Counted from the first letter of the stretch, positions 37,867-48,121 are shown. The stretch is DNA of 64,000 nt from Cardiobacterium valvarum (GCF_900460955.1 NZ_UFUW01000001.1:682001-746000); one strand, 5' to 3'. The notes: a model not told the origin generated them from the letters alone. Translations and numbers: made by a program.

Positions 37867-39117
37867 CTACTCGCGTATTTGTCCCTCGCCGCAGACGTAG
37901 TATTTGGTGCTGGTCAGGGCTTCCAGCCCCATTGGGCCGCGCGCATGCATTTTCTGGGTCGAGATGCCGATTTCCGCGCCCAAGCCGAAGACGAAGCCGT
38001 CGGTGAAGCGGGTTGAGGCGTTGACGTACACCACTGCTGCATCCACTGCATCTTGAAAGGCGCGGGCATGGGCAATATCGCGGGTGATGATGGCTTCGGA
38101 ATGGTGGCTGGTGTAGCGGTTGATCCAATCAATGGCTTCTGTAGCGCTGTCCACCACTTTTACCGCCAGGATGTAATCAAGGAATTCTGTCGCGTAGTCT
38201 GCCTCCGTGGCTGCGACGGCATTCGGCAGAAGCGGTTGGGCACGTTCGTCGGCGCGGTATTCCACGGCGTGTACCGCTGCCATTGCCACGGCCAGTTGTG
38301 GCAGGAAGCGAGACGCCACGGCGCTATGCACCAGCAGGTTTTCCGCAGCGTTGCAGACGCTGGGGCGTTGGGTTTTGGCGTTGACGACGATGCGCGTCGC
38401 CATGTCGAGGTCGGCGCTTTCATCCACGTAGATGTGCACGTTGCCGACGCCCGTTTCGATAACCGGAACCCGCGCCTTTTCTTTGACGCTGCGGATGAGT
38501 TGCGCGCCGCCGCGCGGGATGAGGACGTCGATGTAGTCGGTAGCCTGCATCAGTGCTTCGGCCAGACGGCGGTCGGGGTCATCCGGTAGTTGTACGGCGT
38601 CGGCATTAAGTCCGGCAGCGTGCAGGGTGCGGCGGATGATGTCCACCAGGGCGGCATTGCTGTGCCGGGCATCGCGGCCGCCACGCAGGATGATGGCGTT
38701 ACCGGTTTTGAAGGCGAGGCTGAAGGCGTCCACGGCGACATTGGGGCGGCTCTCGAAGATCATGGCGATCACGCCCAGCGGCACGCGTTTTTGCAGGATT
38801 TCGAGGCCGTCGGCGTTGGTGTAGCCGCGCAGCACAGTGCCGATGGGATCGGGTAGGTCGGCGACTTGTGCCACCCCTGCGGCGATGGCCTGGATGCGTG
38901 CGGCGTCAAGACGCAGGCGGTCGAGCATGACGCCGCTGATGCCGTGATCAGCAGCGGCCGCCAGGTCGCGCGCGTTAGCGGCGAGGATGTCGTCCGTGTG
39001 CGCGAGTAAGGCAGCGCTCACGGCATGCAGGGCTTGGTTTTTCGCGCTGCTGCTGAGTCGGGCCAGTTGGTGGGCGGCGAGACGGGCGTTTTGCCCAAGT
39101 TGGGTAATGGTGATCAT
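37867..39117 (-). CDS. proA: Gamma-glutamyl phosphate reductase
   Basis: The 416-residue protein is of the aldehyde-dehydrogenase fold. The catalytic Cys lies in the [12 protein letters not shown] motif. The NADP-binding region includes [22 protein letters not shown] and [11 protein letters not shown]. Near the C-terminus is the [21 protein letters not shown] signature. It reduces gamma-glutamyl phosphate to the semialdehyde, the second step of proline synthesis. It follows proB by 5 bases. Confidence 0.95.
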   Translation of the reverse strand: MITITQLGQNARLAAHQLARLSSSAKNQALHAVSAALLAHTDDILAANARDLAAAADHGISGVMLDRLRLDAARIQAIAAGVAQVADLPDPIGTVLRGYTNADGLEILQKRVPLGVIAMIFESRPNVAVDAFSLAFKTGNAIILRGGRDARHSNAALVDIIRRTLHAAGLNADAVQLPDDPDRRLAEALMQATDYIDVLIPRGGAQLIRSVKEKARVPVIETGVGNVHIYVDESADLDMATRIVVNAKTQRPSVCNAAENLLVHSAVASRFLPQLAVAMAAVHAVEYRADERAQPLLPNAVAATEADYATEFLDYILAVKVVDSATEAIDWINRYTSHHSEAIITRDIAHARAFQDAVDAAVVYVNASTRFTDGFVFGLGAEIGISTQKMHARGPMGLEALTSTKYYVCGEGQIRE

Positions 39118-39122
39118 AGTGG

Positions 39123-39926
39123 TTATTCCTCCTGGGCGAACCAGGTACCGATGTTTTCGCCGTCCAGCACGCGCAGGATGTCACGCGGTTCGCGGCTGTT
39201 CATCAGCACCATCTGGCTGTTGCGGGCAAAGACCATTTGTGCGCAGCGGATTTTGCTTGCCATACCGCCGGTACCGTGCGCGCTGCCCGCGCCACCCGCT
39301 GAGCGGATGGTAGCGTTGTCAATCAGGCTGACCCGCTGCCGCAACCGGGCGTCAGGATGTTCCGCCGGGTTTTTGTCGTAGAGGCCGTCAATATCGGAGA
39401 GCATGATGAGCAGGTCGGCGTTGATGATGTCCGCTACCACTGCCGAGAGGCGGTCGTTGTCGCCGAATTTGGTGATGTGATCCATTTCTTCGACGCTAAC
39501 CGCATCGTTTTCGTTGACAATGGGGATGATGCGCAGGGCAAAGAGGCTGGCGAAGGCGTTGCGGGCATTGTCGAGGCTGGTGGGGTATTCGACCACGTCG
39601 CGGGTCAGCAGCAGTTGCGACACGGTACTTTGGTAGTGGCTGAATATTTGCGCATAGAGGCTCATCATCGCCACCTGACCGACACTGGATACCGCTTGCT
39701 GGCGTGGTACTTCCGGCGGCCGCTGTGACAGGCCGAGGACGTTCAGGCCGAAGCCCATCGCACCGGATGAGACCAGTACTACATCTAGGCCGCGCTGGGT
39801 CAGGGCGCTGATGACGAAAGCGAGACGGTCAATGCGTTCCAGGCGGATGCTGCGGTCAGGGGCGACCAGCGAGCTGGTGCCGACTTTGATAACGAGGCGT
39901 TTTACCGCCGAAAAATCGCGTTGCAT
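39123..39926 (-). CDS. proB: Glutamate 5-kinase (short form without PUA domain)
   Basis: The 267-residue amino-acid kinase fold has KVGTSSL at the N-terminus, VSSGAMGFG, the NENDAV substrate loop, the [11 protein letters not shown] motif and a final GTGGMASKI nucleotide loop. E. coli ProB has about 100 more residues forming a PUA domain; this one ends after the kinase domain. It phosphorylates glutamate as the committed, proline-inhibited step. Short forms occur in other bacteria, so this is probably complete and not truncated. Confidence 0.93.
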   Translation of the reverse strand: MQRDFSAVKRLVIKVGTSSLVAPDRSIRLERIDRLAFVISALTQRGLDVVLVSSGAMGFGLNVLGLSQRPPEVPRQQAVSSVGQVAMMSLYAQIFSHYQSTVSQLLLTRDVVEYPTSLDNARNAFASLFALRIIPIVNENDAVSVEEMDHITKFGDNDRLSAVVADIINADLLIMLSDIDGLYDKNPAEHPDARLRQRVSLIDNATIRSAGGAGSAHGTGGMASKIRCAQMVFARNSQMVLMNSREPRDILRVLDGENIGTWFAQEE

Positions 39927-39971
39927 GGATGTTTCCTTGGAAAGGGGGGGAGTGGCAGCCTATCACGGGCG

Positions 39972-40931
39972 TCAGCGTTTTTTGCGGGCGATGAGGATGA
40001 CGCGTTGCGGTGGCGGCAGGCCTTCGATGGTCGCGCTGAAATCGGGTTGCATGAAGTCGGTGAGCGAGCAGTCGGTGCTCCAGGCGGTTTTGCGCTGTTC
40101 GGTGCCGGTGGTGGCCACGGGTGTGCCGCTGTATTCGAGGTCGAGGCCGAGGCGGTGCAGCCAGCGGGTGAGTGCCGCCACGCTCGGCAGGAACCAGACG
40201 TTGCGCATGCCCGCATAGCGTTCCGGCGGCATGAGCACGGTTGTCGCGTCGCCATCAACCACCAGGGTTTCGAGGATGAGGCGGCCATCGGCACGCAGGG
40301 TGTCGCGCAGTTGGGCGAGGTGTTGCAGTGGTTCGCGGCGGTGGTAGAGCACGCCCATGGATAGGGTCAGGTCGAAGTCGCGCGGGGCGATGTCGTCGAG
40401 GGTCAGCGGCAGGTAGGCGCAGTGCTGCGGGCCGAGCAGTTTTTCCAGGGCGAGGTATTGCGCGAAGTAGTGCCAGGAGGGATCGAGGCCGAGGGCGAAG
40501 CGCGCGCCCGCGCCGAGCATGCGGTAGAGGAAGTAGCCGTTGCCGCAGCCGACGTCGAGGATGTGCTTGCCGGTGAAGTCCACGCCGGCGGCGAGCAGGC
40601 GGGCGAATTTGTCGTCGCTGCGCCATTCGCTGTCGATGTGGACGCCGTAGAGGTCGAACGGGCCTTTGCGCCACGGCATCAGCGCGCGCAGTCCCGCTTC
40701 CGGTGAAGGGGCGGTGATGCTGCTGGCACGAACGGTGGCGGTATTGAGTTCGATGGTGGCTGCCGGGTCGTGCGGCAGGGCATGGACGACGGCCAGCCAG
40801 TCGGTGAACTGGCCGTGCGGCCTGGTGGCGGCGAGGGCGGCGCGGACGGTTTCATCTGCGGCAGCCAGAGCCGGTTTTTCGGCGAGGGCGTGCTGCCACT
40901 GGGCGAGGACGGGCGAAACGGGGCGGTTCAC
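39972..40931 (-). CDS. cmoB: tRNA U34 carboxymethyltransferase CmoB
   Basis: The 319-residue protein matches CmoB: MPWRKGPFDLYGVHIDSEWRSD, the SAM/carboxy-SAM site DVGCGNGYF, LGLDPSWHYFAQYLAL, MGVLYHRREPLQHL and the PPERYAGMRNVWFLPS segment. It transfers a carboxymethyl group from carboxy-SAM to 5-hydroxyuridine at the wobble position of several tRNAs. The start overlaps the previous methyltransferase stop by 4 bases. Confidence 0.93.
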   Translation of the reverse strand: MNRPVSPVLAQWQHALAEKPALAAADETVRAALAATRPHGQFTDWLAVVHALPHDPAATIELNTATVRASSITAPSPEAGLRALMPWRKGPFDLYGVHIDSEWRSDDKFARLLAAGVDFTGKHILDVGCGNGYFLYRMLGAGARFALGLDPSWHYFAQYLALEKLLGPQHCAYLPLTLDDIAPRDFDLTLSMGVLYHRREPLQHLAQLRDTLRADGRLILETLVVDGDATTVLMPPERYAGMRNVWFLPSVAALTRWLHRLGLDLEYSGTPVATTGTEQRKTAWSTDCSLTDFMQPDFSATIEGLPPPQRVILIARKKR

Positions 40932-41593
40932 GCGCGGCGTTCCAGCAGCCAGGCGGCGATGGTCGGTACGCGGAAATAGAGGTACGGCGCAGTAAAACCG
41001 CTTGATTGTGCGAGAGCAGCGAAGTCGTCTGTACTGATGCCGTGAATATCGGCAGTAAAGCGTTGTTGCATCAGCGGGATGCCGGCGACGGGCATGCCGG
41101 CAGCGAGGGTATATTCAATGAGTACGGGCAGTTCGTCGGGGTTGGTCGCGATGACATCGCTGTGCAGCAGTAGGGCGGCGGGTTTGAGGCGGGCAGCGAT
41201 GTGCTCAAGCAGGCTGCGCTTGTCGGCCGTTTCTGCGATGAAGTGCATGACGAGATGGCAGACGGCAGCATCAAAGGGATCACTCTGCGGCAGGTCGGCA
41301 AGGTAGCCGTGGTGGAAGTGGATGCTGGCGATATCTGCGGTTTTGGCACGTGCCTGGGCAAGCATTTCCGCCAGTGGTTCGACGGCGGTAATGTGCCAGG
41401 CAGGTTGCTGGCGGTGCAGGGCGAGGATGTCTGCCCCCGTGCCGGCACCGACGACGAGGATGCGCGCGTCTGCGGGCAGACGCGTGGCGAGCAGGGCGGC
41501 GGTGGTGCGGTGGAGGGTGTCGTAGCCGGGAACGGCGATGGCAATTTTTTGATCGTAGTTGTCGGCATCTTGCGGGCGGAAATGTGGGGTCAT
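40928..41593 (-). CDS. Class I SAM-dependent methyltransferase
   Basis: I start at the ATG at 41593, giving 221 residues. Motif I VVGAGTGADIL begins near residue 48; motif II and post-I follow as ITAVEPLAEML and FDAAVCHLVMHFI. ATGA coupling to cmoB suggests a linked job. CmoA, the carboxy-SAM synthase that feeds CmoB, is the obvious partner by position and has a similar N-terminal VPGY pattern, but the motif I here (VGAGTG, not the CmoA LGCSLG) makes me leave it unnamed. Confidence 0.72.
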   Translation of the reverse strand: MTPHFRPQDADNYDQKIAIAVPGYDTLHRTTAALLATRLPADARILVVGAGTGADILALHRQQPAWHITAVEPLAEMLAQARAKTADIASIHFHHGYLADLPQSDPFDAAVCHLVMHFIAETADKRSLLEHIAARLKPAALLLHSDVIATNPDELPVLIEYTLAAGMPVAGIPLMQQRFTADIHGISTDDFAALAQSSGFTAPYLYFRVPTIAAWLLERRA

Positions 41594-41672
41594 GGCAGGC
41601 TCCGGTGGGAAATCGCCACATGATACACATCGTCGCAAATAAACGGGGCGGCTTGCACCGCCCCGTACGGGT

Positions 41673-42581
41673 TTACAGTGTGACTGCTACGTAGAAGCTG
41701 ACATCGGCCGCATAGGGCTGCGGCTGGAAGCTGTGGTAATACTCGAAGCAGGGGCGGTTATCCACTTCCAGTTTGGCGCCCACGACCGCTGTCATCAGCT
41801 CCTGCCAATATTGGGCGTATTGCGCGGGTTCGGTCACGGTGCGGCGGATGACCGCGTAGCTGCCGCCGGGCAGGGTTTGTTTTTCGATGCCGCCGCCGAC
41901 GGCGGTATCCGGCGGTACGCTCAGGCAGATGTCGGTACGGCAGCGTTCGACCGGGGTGACTTCGGGGTGGTCGAGGTAGATGAAGATACATTCGCCGTCC
42001 GCCAGGCCGTGTGCGCCTGCCCATTGGTAGAGGCGCCCGGTCGCTTCTTCGTAGCCGACGCCGTAGGCACCGGTGACGCGGATGTAAGCCAGGGTGCGCG
42101 GGGCGAACTGTTCGGTATGCAAGGTTGTCATGTTGCTCTCCTGTTTGGGTTCGCGCGCAGTGTAAGCAGCGGTGCCGGCCGCCGCGTGTCCGTTTTTGCG
42201 CAGGCCGTGTCCGATTTTGCTGTTTTGCAGGGCGCGGCGGTAGCTGGCGAAATCCTGGCAGGTGCGGAGCTCACTGGCGGTGATGCCAAAGTGGGTGCGG
42301 AAGGCTTTGGCCAGAGCCTGCGAGCTGGCGTAGCCGTGTTCGAGGGCAAGCGTGGTGATGTCGGCCTTACCGTAGAAGAGCTGGCGGGCGATGTTTTCCA
42401 GACGCAGGCGGCGCAGGTAGGCAGCCAGCGTTTCGCCGGTTACGGCGGTGAAGATGCGGTGGAAGTGATACGGCGAGAGGGATGCCAGCGCCGCGATGGT
42501 GGTGAGGTTGGGCGGGGCGCGGTAGTGCTGTTCGAGGTAGCGGATGACGGGTTGCAGGCGGCGGTGGTAGTCGGTACTCAT
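41673..42581 (-). CDS. AraC-family regulator with GyrI-like effector domain
   Basis: The ATG at 42581 gives 302 residues; the frame runs on upstream through the DUF819 gene but is not coding there. Residues about 5-105 form two helix-turn-helix units of AraC type (LASLSPYHFHRIFTAVTGETLAAYL and ALEHGYASSQALAKAF). Residues about 150-302 are a GyrI-like small-molecule binding domain, as in Rob and BmrR. Such proteins sense drugs or amphipathic ligands. The gene overlaps the DUF819 gene by 4 bases and probably controls it. Confidence 0.88.
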   Translation of the reverse strand: MSTDYHRRLQPVIRYLEQHYRAPPNLTTIAALASLSPYHFHRIFTAVTGETLAAYLRRLRLENIARQLFYGKADITTLALEHGYASSQALAKAFRTHFGITASELRTCQDFASYRRALQNSKIGHGLRKNGHAAAGTAAYTAREPKQESNMTTLHTEQFAPRTLAYIRVTGAYGVGYEEATGRLYQWAGAHGLADGECIFIYLDHPEVTPVERCRTDICLSVPPDTAVGGGIEKQTLPGGSYAVIRRTVTEPAQYAQYWQELMTAVVGAKLEVDNRPCFEYYHSFQPQPYAADVSFYVAVTL

Positions 42582-43813
42582 GGGGCGACGATGTGGCGCA
42601 GGATTTCTGCGGTGAAGTAGCCGCCGACGGTGCCGAGGGTGTAGCCGAGGATGCCGAGCAGCACGCCGACCGGGGCGAGGGCAGGGTGGAAGGCGGTGGC
42701 GACGATGGTAGCCGATGAGGCGCCGCCGGTGTTGGCGTTTGAACCGACGCAGAGGAAAAAGAGCGGGGCACGGATGAGGCGGGCGACGGCGAAGACGATG
42801 GCGATGTGCACTGCGAGCCACAACGCGGCGACGAGCAGCAGGCGCCACTGGTCAAAAATGCCGTGCAACTGGATTTGCATGCCGATAGCGGCGATGAGGA
42901 TGTAGATGAGGGCCGTACCAAGTTTGGAGGCGCCGGCGTGGTCGAGGTGGCGGGCGCGGGTGAAGGAGAGGCAGAAACCGGCGAGGGTGACGCTGATGAC
43001 TTGCCAGAAGAAGGCGCTGTTCAGGCTGTATTCGACGGCCCGGGGGAATTGCGCGAACCATGCCGCAAGCGCGCCGCCCAGCGGATGGGCGAGGCCGACC
43101 ACGGCGAAAGTGAGGCCGAGCATTTTCATCAGGTCGGGCAGGGTGGTGATGCGGGCGTGTTCGCGTTCGTAGCGCTCAACGGTGTCGATGACGGTGTTGA
43201 TACCGCTGGTATCGGCGCGCAGCCAGCGGTCAATGCGTGTGGCGTGGCGCGCCATGGCGAGGATGGCGAAGAGCCAGACGGAGGCGAGGGTGGCGTCAAT
43301 CAGCAGCATGGTGCCGAAGAGGGCATCGTCCACCTGGTAGAGTTCTTTCATCGCCGCCTGGTTTGCTGCACCGCCGATCCAGCTGCCGGCGAGGGTGGAG
43401 AAGCCGCGCCAGATGTGTTCGCCGTTCACCCAGTCCGGGGCGATGAAGTGGAAGACGGTGAAGCTGATGATGCCGCCAAGCATGATGGCGAGCGTCGCCG
43501 TGAAAAACATCGCCAGCACCTTCCAGCCGAGGCCGATGAGTTTCGGCACATCCATGGAAAGTGTCATAAGAAAGAGGCTGGCGGGGAGGAGGTAGGTGGC
43601 GGCGAAGCCGTAAATCTGTTTGCCGAGGCCGGGGGCGAAGACGCCGGCGCTGTTGAGGCCTGCCGGGACGAAGCAGCAGAGGATGATGCCGGGGATGATG
43701 GCGTAGAAGCGGCGCCAGAAGGGGTGGGCGCTGTCGCCGGTAGCGAAGATGAGGCCGACGACGCCCATGATGAGGCCGAAGGCGGCGGGCAGGGTAGTGA
43801 TAAGCGGGGTCAT
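42578..43813 (-). CDS. DUF819-family integral membrane protein
   Basis: The ATG at 43813 gives 411 residues with about ten to twelve membrane helices. The pattern GSWIGGAANQAAMKE in the first half and SNANTGGASSATIVATAF in the second are twin Gly/Asn-rich loops with re-entrant character, the hallmark of DUF819 (YjcL) proteins. Their substrate is unknown; the fold resembles two-domain anion or dicarboxylate carriers. It is translationally coupled to an AraC/GyrI regulator, suggesting an inducible porter. Confidence 0.82.
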   Translation of the reverse strand: MTPLITTLPAAFGLIMGVVGLIFATGDSAHPFWRRFYAIIPGIILCCFVPAGLNSAGVFAPGLGKQIYGFAATYLLPASLFLMTLSMDVPKLIGLGWKVLAMFFTATLAIMLGGIISFTVFHFIAPDWVNGEHIWRGFSTLAGSWIGGAANQAAMKELYQVDDALFGTMLLIDATLASVWLFAILAMARHATRIDRWLRADTSGINTVIDTVERYEREHARITTLPDLMKMLGLTFAVVGLAHPLGGALAAWFAQFPRAVEYSLNSAFFWQVISVTLAGFCLSFTRARHLDHAGASKLGTALIYILIAAIGMQIQLHGIFDQWRLLLVAALWLAVHIAIVFAVARLIRAPLFFLCVGSNANTGGASSATIVATAFHPALAPVGVLLGILGYTLGTVGGYFTAEILRHIVAP

Positions 43814-43874
43814 GTGTGAAGTTCGGGTTATAGAAATGGGGCGGCTATTGTAAGGCAAAGTCCTGATGCCGGCT

Positions 43875-43992
43875 CCGCCAAGCGGCGTAATTGCGGAGTG
43901 CGCGTAGGGTGGGCTTCAGCCCACCGAGCAGGCGGAAGCCTGCTTTTTGCGTTCTTGACAATGGTCTGGAAGAAATGCTGCCAAGCGGCGTG
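43875..43992. repeat. Intergenic repeats: two CAAGCGGCGT units around a GGTGGGCT inverted repeat
   Basis: Units at 43875-43890 and 43979-43992 flank ggtgggct-tc-agcccacc and gcaggc-ggaa-gcctgc hairpins. A closely similar ggtgggct/agcccacc hairpin recurs after pilR (49583-49608). It fills the gap between two minus-strand genes. Confidence 0.5.
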
Positions 43993-44028
43993 GCAGGCAA
44001 CCCGGCGAGGCGCGTCAACGCGTTTGGA

Positions 44029-45426
44029 TTATTTTCCGGGATGGCCATTGCCTTCGAGCAGGCGCTCGCCGTCCTGACTGTGCAGGCGGGCGAAGACGGC
44101 AGAGGAGGTGAAGGTGATGAGGCCGACAGCAGCGAAGGTGTAGCGGAAGGCGATGTACAGATCGCCGTGGCTGACGGCGGGCAGGCTGAGGGTTTTGAGC
44201 AGGAGCGCGCCGATGGCGATGCCGAAGCCGGTTGCCAGTTGCTGGTTGACGGCAAGCAGGCTGTTGCCGGCGCTGTTCTGGTCGGGGCGCAGGTCGGCGA
44301 TAGCGAGGGTATTCATCGTGGTGAATTGCAGCGAGTTGCCGAAACCGGTGATGAAGAGCAGCACGACCCATACCCAGGCCGGGGTGCCGGGCGGGGGCAG
44401 GGCAACGGCCATCATCATCAGGCCGAGCAGTTGCGTGTTGGTGATGGTGATGCGGCGGTAGCCGTAGCGGGCGATGACGGCTTTGGTAAAGGGCTTGGCG
44501 ATGATGGTGCCCACGACGGTCGGCACCATCATCCAGCCCGCGCTGCTAGCGTCGTAACCGAGGGCGAGCTGGTAGAAGAGCGGCAGCAGGAAGGGCATGG
44601 CGCCGATGCCGAGGCGGCTGACGAGGTTGCCCGCGAGGCCGATGCGGAAGGTGCGCACCAGGATGAGGCTGATGGGGAAGAGCGGATAGTCGCAGCGGCG
44701 GGTGTGGCGCAGGTAGGCAATCCCGCCGGCAAGCGCGAGGAGGAAAAGGAGGGCGGCAGCGACCGGTTCGCCGTGTGGCGCGATTTCCAGCGCCAGCGTC
44801 AGTCCGGTCGCCATGCCGGCGATGAGGAGGAAACCGCCGGTATCGAAGCGGGTAATCTTGCCGTACACGTCGGGCATGATGGGGATGGCGAAAAGGATGC
44901 CGAGGATGCCGAAGGGGATGTTGATGAGGAAAATCCAGTGCCAGCTTGCGTATTGCACGAGGTAGCCACCGATGAGCGGGCCGAGGATGGGGCCGATAAG
45001 CGCCGGGGTGACGGCGTAGTTGATAGCGGTAATCAGCCGCTCTTTTTCATAGACTTTGAGGATGGCGAGACGCGGCACGGGCATGATGATGGCGCCGCCC
45101 ATGCCCTGGATGATGCGCGCGCCGACGAGCATCGGCAGGTTGGTGGAAATGGCGCAGAGCAGCGAGCCGAGCATGAAGACGATGAGCGCGATGATGAAGG
45201 TCTTTTTCGTGCCGAAGCGGTCGGCGAGGTAGCCGCTCGCCGGAATAAGCAGGGCGACGGTGAGGGCGTAGGAGATGACGGCTGACTGCATGTTGAGCGG
45301 TGAGACACCGAGATCGGCGGCAATCGTCGGCAGGGCGGTGTTGAGGATGGTGGCATCGAGCATCTGCATGAAGATGGAGATGGCCATCAACAGCGGCAGC
45401 CAGCGGGACGGGGTGGGGGTGGTCAT
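44029..45426 (-). CDS. MFS drug-type efflux transporter (DHA2, EmrB/MdtD-like)
   Basis: The ATG at 45426 gives 465 residues with fourteen predicted membrane helices, as in the DHA2 branch. Helix 1 has the LDATILNTALPTIAADLG motif (D1), the loop 2-3 motif A is GYLADRFGTKK, and motif C is in the PALIGPILGPLIGGYL helix. It exports drugs, metabolites or dyes by H+ antiport across the inner membrane. No partner membrane-fusion gene adjoins it, so it is more MdtD-like than EmrB-like. Confidence 0.85.
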   Translation of the reverse strand: MTTPTPSRWLPLLMAISIFMQMLDATILNTALPTIAADLGVSPLNMQSAVISYALTVALLIPASGYLADRFGTKKTFIIALIVFMLGSLLCAISTNLPMLVGARIIQGMGGAIIMPVPRLAILKVYEKERLITAINYAVTPALIGPILGPLIGGYLVQYASWHWIFLINIPFGILGILFAIPIMPDVYGKITRFDTGGFLLIAGMATGLTLALEIAPHGEPVAAALLFLLALAGGIAYLRHTRRCDYPLFPISLILVRTFRIGLAGNLVSRLGIGAMPFLLPLFYQLALGYDASSAGWMMVPTVVGTIIAKPFTKAVIARYGYRRITITNTQLLGLMMMAVALPPPGTPAWVWVVLLFITGFGNSLQFTTMNTLAIADLRPDQNSAGNSLLAVNQQLATGFGIAIGALLLKTLSLPAVSHGDLYIAFRYTFAAVGLITFTSSAVFARLHSQDGERLLEGNGHPGK

Positions 45427-45590
45427 AAATCGCGTGAATGTGGTGTTTGCCCGCATTGTAGCAGCATGGCATGAGCAGGGCGGGCGGCGCATTTTCCTTT
45501 TGCCGTCTGGGCAAATGTTCTAAAATTGCGACCGCTTACGAGGACGTCATCATTACGTCATGTGGGCTTTTCTCATTTCCGGACTCTTAT

Positions 45591-47117
45591 ATGCAAAAAC
45601 CGACAACCGCCGAGAATTCCGCCAAGCGCGGCAGCTTCGGCCTGAGCCAGTTTTTGGTTGCCGTGACGATCACCACGGTGGCTTATTTCGTCTATTGGGG
45701 GCTGGGTTACACCGGCTTCAATCATACCCTCCTCTTCCTGCTAGCCTGCACCTTCGGGCTGTTCATGGCCTTCAACATCGGCGGTAACGACGTCGCCAAC
45801 TCCTTTGGCACCTCCGTCGGTGCCGGCACACTCTCCATCACCCAGGCGCTCATCGTCGCCGCCATCTTTGAAGTCAGCGGTGCACTTATCGCCGGGAGGG
45901 AAGTGACCGACACCATCAGCACCGGCATCGTTGATCTTTCCGTCATCAATATCCAGCCGTTGCAATTCGTTTATATCATGATGAGTGCGCTGATTGCCGC
46001 TGCGCTGTGGCTGCTTTTTGCCTCCTACAAGGGCTTGCCCGTCTCCACTACCCACTCCATCATCGGCGGTATCGTCGGCGCCTCCGTTGCCCTCGGCCTC
46101 TCCCTGCACAGCGACCAGACCTTCTCGCTGGTGTACTGGCATAAAATCTGGCACATCGTCGCCTCCTGGGTCATCTCGCCCGTGCTTGGCGGCATCATGT
46201 CGTGGCTGGTGTATGGGCAAATCAAAAAACACGTCCTCATGCACGGCACGGTTGCTGACCACGTCACCTACTCGCGCCGCATGAAAAGCCTGCGCCCGCG
46301 TATCCACCGTCACCTGACCTCACGCCTGACCCAGTTCCAGACCATGCTGCTGGTCAACCCTGACGACGGTGCGCATGCCCCCGGTACCGAAGCGGAAAAA
46401 GTCCTCGCCCGCCGCGCCCTGCGCCTGTGGATCCCGCTGATTGCCACCTTCGGCGCGCTGATGGTTTCTTCCATGCTGCTCTTCAAGGGCCTGAAAAACC
46501 TCAACCTCGGCCTGAGCGACTGGCAATACAGCCTCGTCATCGGTGTCCTCTGTGCCGCCGTGTGGTTCACCGTGCGCCGCTACGCACGCGGCTTCCGTAG
46601 TAGCGAAGTCAGCCGCGCCACCTACATCCTGTTTAGCTGGATGCAGGTCGTGACCGCCTCCGGCTTCGCCTTCAGCCACGGCTCGAACGACATTGCCAAC
46701 GCTATCGGCCCCTTCACCGCCATCATTGATGTTCTGAAAAATCAGAGTATCAACGATAGTGCCGTGCCGGTGCCGGTCGTCGCCATGGTTGCCTTTGGTG
46801 TCGCCCTTGTCGCTGGGTTGTGGTTCATCGGTCGCGAAGTCATCGCGACAGTCGGCACGCACCTTGCCGAAATGAGCCCGGCAGCGGGATTTACTGCCGA
46901 ACTCTCGGCAGCCATGGTCGTCATGCTGGCGTCTTCGCTCGGCCTGCCCGTCTCCAGCACGCATATCCTCGTCGGCGCCATCCTCGGCATTGGTCTCGTT
47001 AACAGAAACGCCAACTGGCGCCTGATGAAGCCCATCACGCTCGCCTGGCTAATTACCGTCCCTGCCGCCGGCATCTGCGCCGCTATCGCCTTCCTCTGCT
47101 TCAACAGCTTCTCCTGA
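45591..47117 (+). CDS. pit: Low-affinity inorganic phosphate transporter (PiT family)
   Basis: The ATG at 45591 gives 508 residues. PiT signatures occur twice: [19 protein letters not shown] in the N-half and [14 protein letters not shown] in the C-half, along with the repeated STTHSIIGG and SSTHILVGA motifs. It carries metal-phosphate or Pi with H+ or Na+ across the inner membrane. No PhoU-like gene adjoins it. Ends at a hairpin terminator. Confidence 0.93.
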   Translation: MQKPTTAENSAKRGSFGLSQFLVAVTITTVAYFVYWGLGYTGFNHTLLFLLACTFGLFMAFNIGGNDVANSFGTSVGAGTLSITQALIVAAIFEVSGALIAGREVTDTISTGIVDLSVINIQPLQFVYIMMSALIAAALWLLFASYKGLPVSTTHSIIGGIVGASVALGLSLHSDQTFSLVYWHKIWHIVASWVISPVLGGIMSWLVYGQIKKHVLMHGTVADHVTYSRRMKSLRPRIHRHLTSRLTQFQTMLLVNPDDGAHAPGTEAEKVLARRALRLWIPLIATFGALMVSSMLLFKGLKNLNLGLSDWQYSLVIGVLCAAVWFTVRRYARGFRSSEVSRATYILFSWMQVVTASGFAFSHGSNDIANAIGPFTAIIDVLKNQSINDSAVPVPVVAMVAFGVALVAGLWFIGREVIATVGTHLAEMSPAAGFTAELSAAMVVMLASSLGLPVSSTHILVGAILGIGLVNRNANWRLMKPITLAWLITVPAAGICAAIAFLCFNSFS

Positions 47118-47120
47118 ACA

Positions 47121-47145
47121 AAACCCCGCAGCAGCGGGGTTTCTT
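47121..47145 (+). terminator. Terminator after pit
   Basis: aaaccccgc, loop agca, gcggggttt and a T-rich tail, 3 bases after the stop. Confidence 0.8.
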
Positions 47146-47165
47146 CATTCCACCGGCACATTCCC

Positions 47166-47366
47166 ATGCAAGACCAGACCCAAGAAACGCTTCGCACCAT
47201 CCGCAAACTGAAACACACCGAGAGCGCGCAAGAACGCCTGCAAGGCTGGCGCAGCGTCAGCGCCGCGCGCGGCCTCAGCGGCGAATACGCCCTCGCTGCG
47301 CGCCTGAACGGCAAAGCCTACACCGAAGAAGAAGCCGACATGGTCGCGGCATTATTTGGGCGCTGA
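47166..47366 (+). CDS. Small protein of unknown function (66 residues)
   Basis: This Arg- and Ala-rich helical protein ([20 protein letters not shown] start) has no recognised domain. It ends 2 bases before the ATG of the DUF4336 gene, so the two are probably coupled. Shine-Dalgarno is weak. The pI looks near neutral and no signal or membrane segment is seen, so it should be cytosolic. Confidence 0.6.
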   Translation: MQDQTQETLRTIRKLKHTESAQERLQGWRSVSAARGLSGEYALAARLNGKAYTEEEADMVAALFGR

Positions 47367-47368
47367 AC

Positions 47369-48121
47369 ATGGCTACACCGCTTTACCTTTACCAGCCGCT
47401 CAACACCCTGAAGCCTTGGGGTGACGACATCTGGATCGCCGACGGCGGCATCATCCGCATGAAATTCCCGCTGGGGCTCACCATCCCGTTCAGCACGCGC
47501 ATGACCGTGGTGCGCCTGGCTGACGGCGGTCTGTGGTGCCATTCGCCCATTGCCCCTGATCCGGTACTGCTCGCCGCGATTGACGCTCTCGGGCCGGTGC
47601 GCCACCTCGTCTCGCCCAACCGCATCCACTACGCCCATATCCCCGCCTGGCAGCGCCACTATCCGCAGGCGAAAGCCTGGGCCAGCGCCGGCGTACGCGA
47701 GCGGGCGGCATCGCAACGTATCAGCGTTAGCTTTGCTGCCGACCTCGGCGCAGAAGCCCCGCCGGACTGGGCGGAGGACATCGCGCAACTGCCTTTTCGC
47801 GGCAGCAGCGTGATGACCGAAACCGTCTTCTACCACCGCGCAAGCCGTACCCTTATCCTCACCGACCTCATCGAAAACTTCGAGACCGCAAAATTCCCCA
47901 GCCGTTTCTGGGCGGGTGTGATGAAACTCAGCGGCATCGCCGATCCGGACGGCAAAACCCCGCCCGACTGGCGCGCCACCTTCAAAGATAAAACCGCCGC
48001 CCGCGCTGCGCTGGCGCACATCCTCGCCTGGCAACCGGAACGCATCATCCTCGCGCATGGCCGCTGTTACGACAAAGACGGCGTCGCCGAACTGCGCCGT
48101 GCCTTCCGCTGGCTGGATTGA
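47369..48121 (+). CDS. DUF4336 domain protein
   Basis: This 250-residue soluble protein fits DUF4336: [25 protein letters not shown] at the N-terminus, then [21 protein letters not shown] and the terminal [10 protein letters not shown]. The order of strands and His residues recalls a degenerate metallo-beta-lactamase fold, but the usual HxHxDH metal motif is not evident, so enzymatic activity is doubtful. Function unknown. Confidence 0.75.
   Translation: MATPLYLYQPLNTLKPWGDDIWIADGGIIRMKFPLGLTIPFSTRMTVVRLADGGLWCHSPIAPDPVLLAAIDALGPVRHLVSPNRIHYAHIPAWQRHYPQAKAWASAGVRERAASQRISVSFAADLGAEAPPDWAEDIAQLPFRGSSVMTETVFYHRASRTLILTDLIENFETAKFPSRFWAGVMKLSGIADPDGKTPPDWRATFKDKTAARAALAHILAWQPERIILAHGRCYDKDGVAELRRAFRWLD

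Noticed and set aside
39123-39926. Truncated proB pseudogene
   Set aside because: The kinase domain is complete and the stop is followed at once by proA with normal spacing; forms without the PUA domain exist in other bacteria.
41673-42848. Longer version of the AraC regulator beginning inside the DUF819 gene
   Set aside because: The first 89 codons give an Arg/His/Pro-rich out-of-frame translation of the porter gene. The ATG at 42581 starts right at the AraC domain.
43891-45285. Plus-strand open frame of 464 codons opposite the DHA2 transporter
   Set aside because: Acidic Gly/Asp/Glu low-complexity product with no start signal; the minus strand gives a 14-helix MFS porter.
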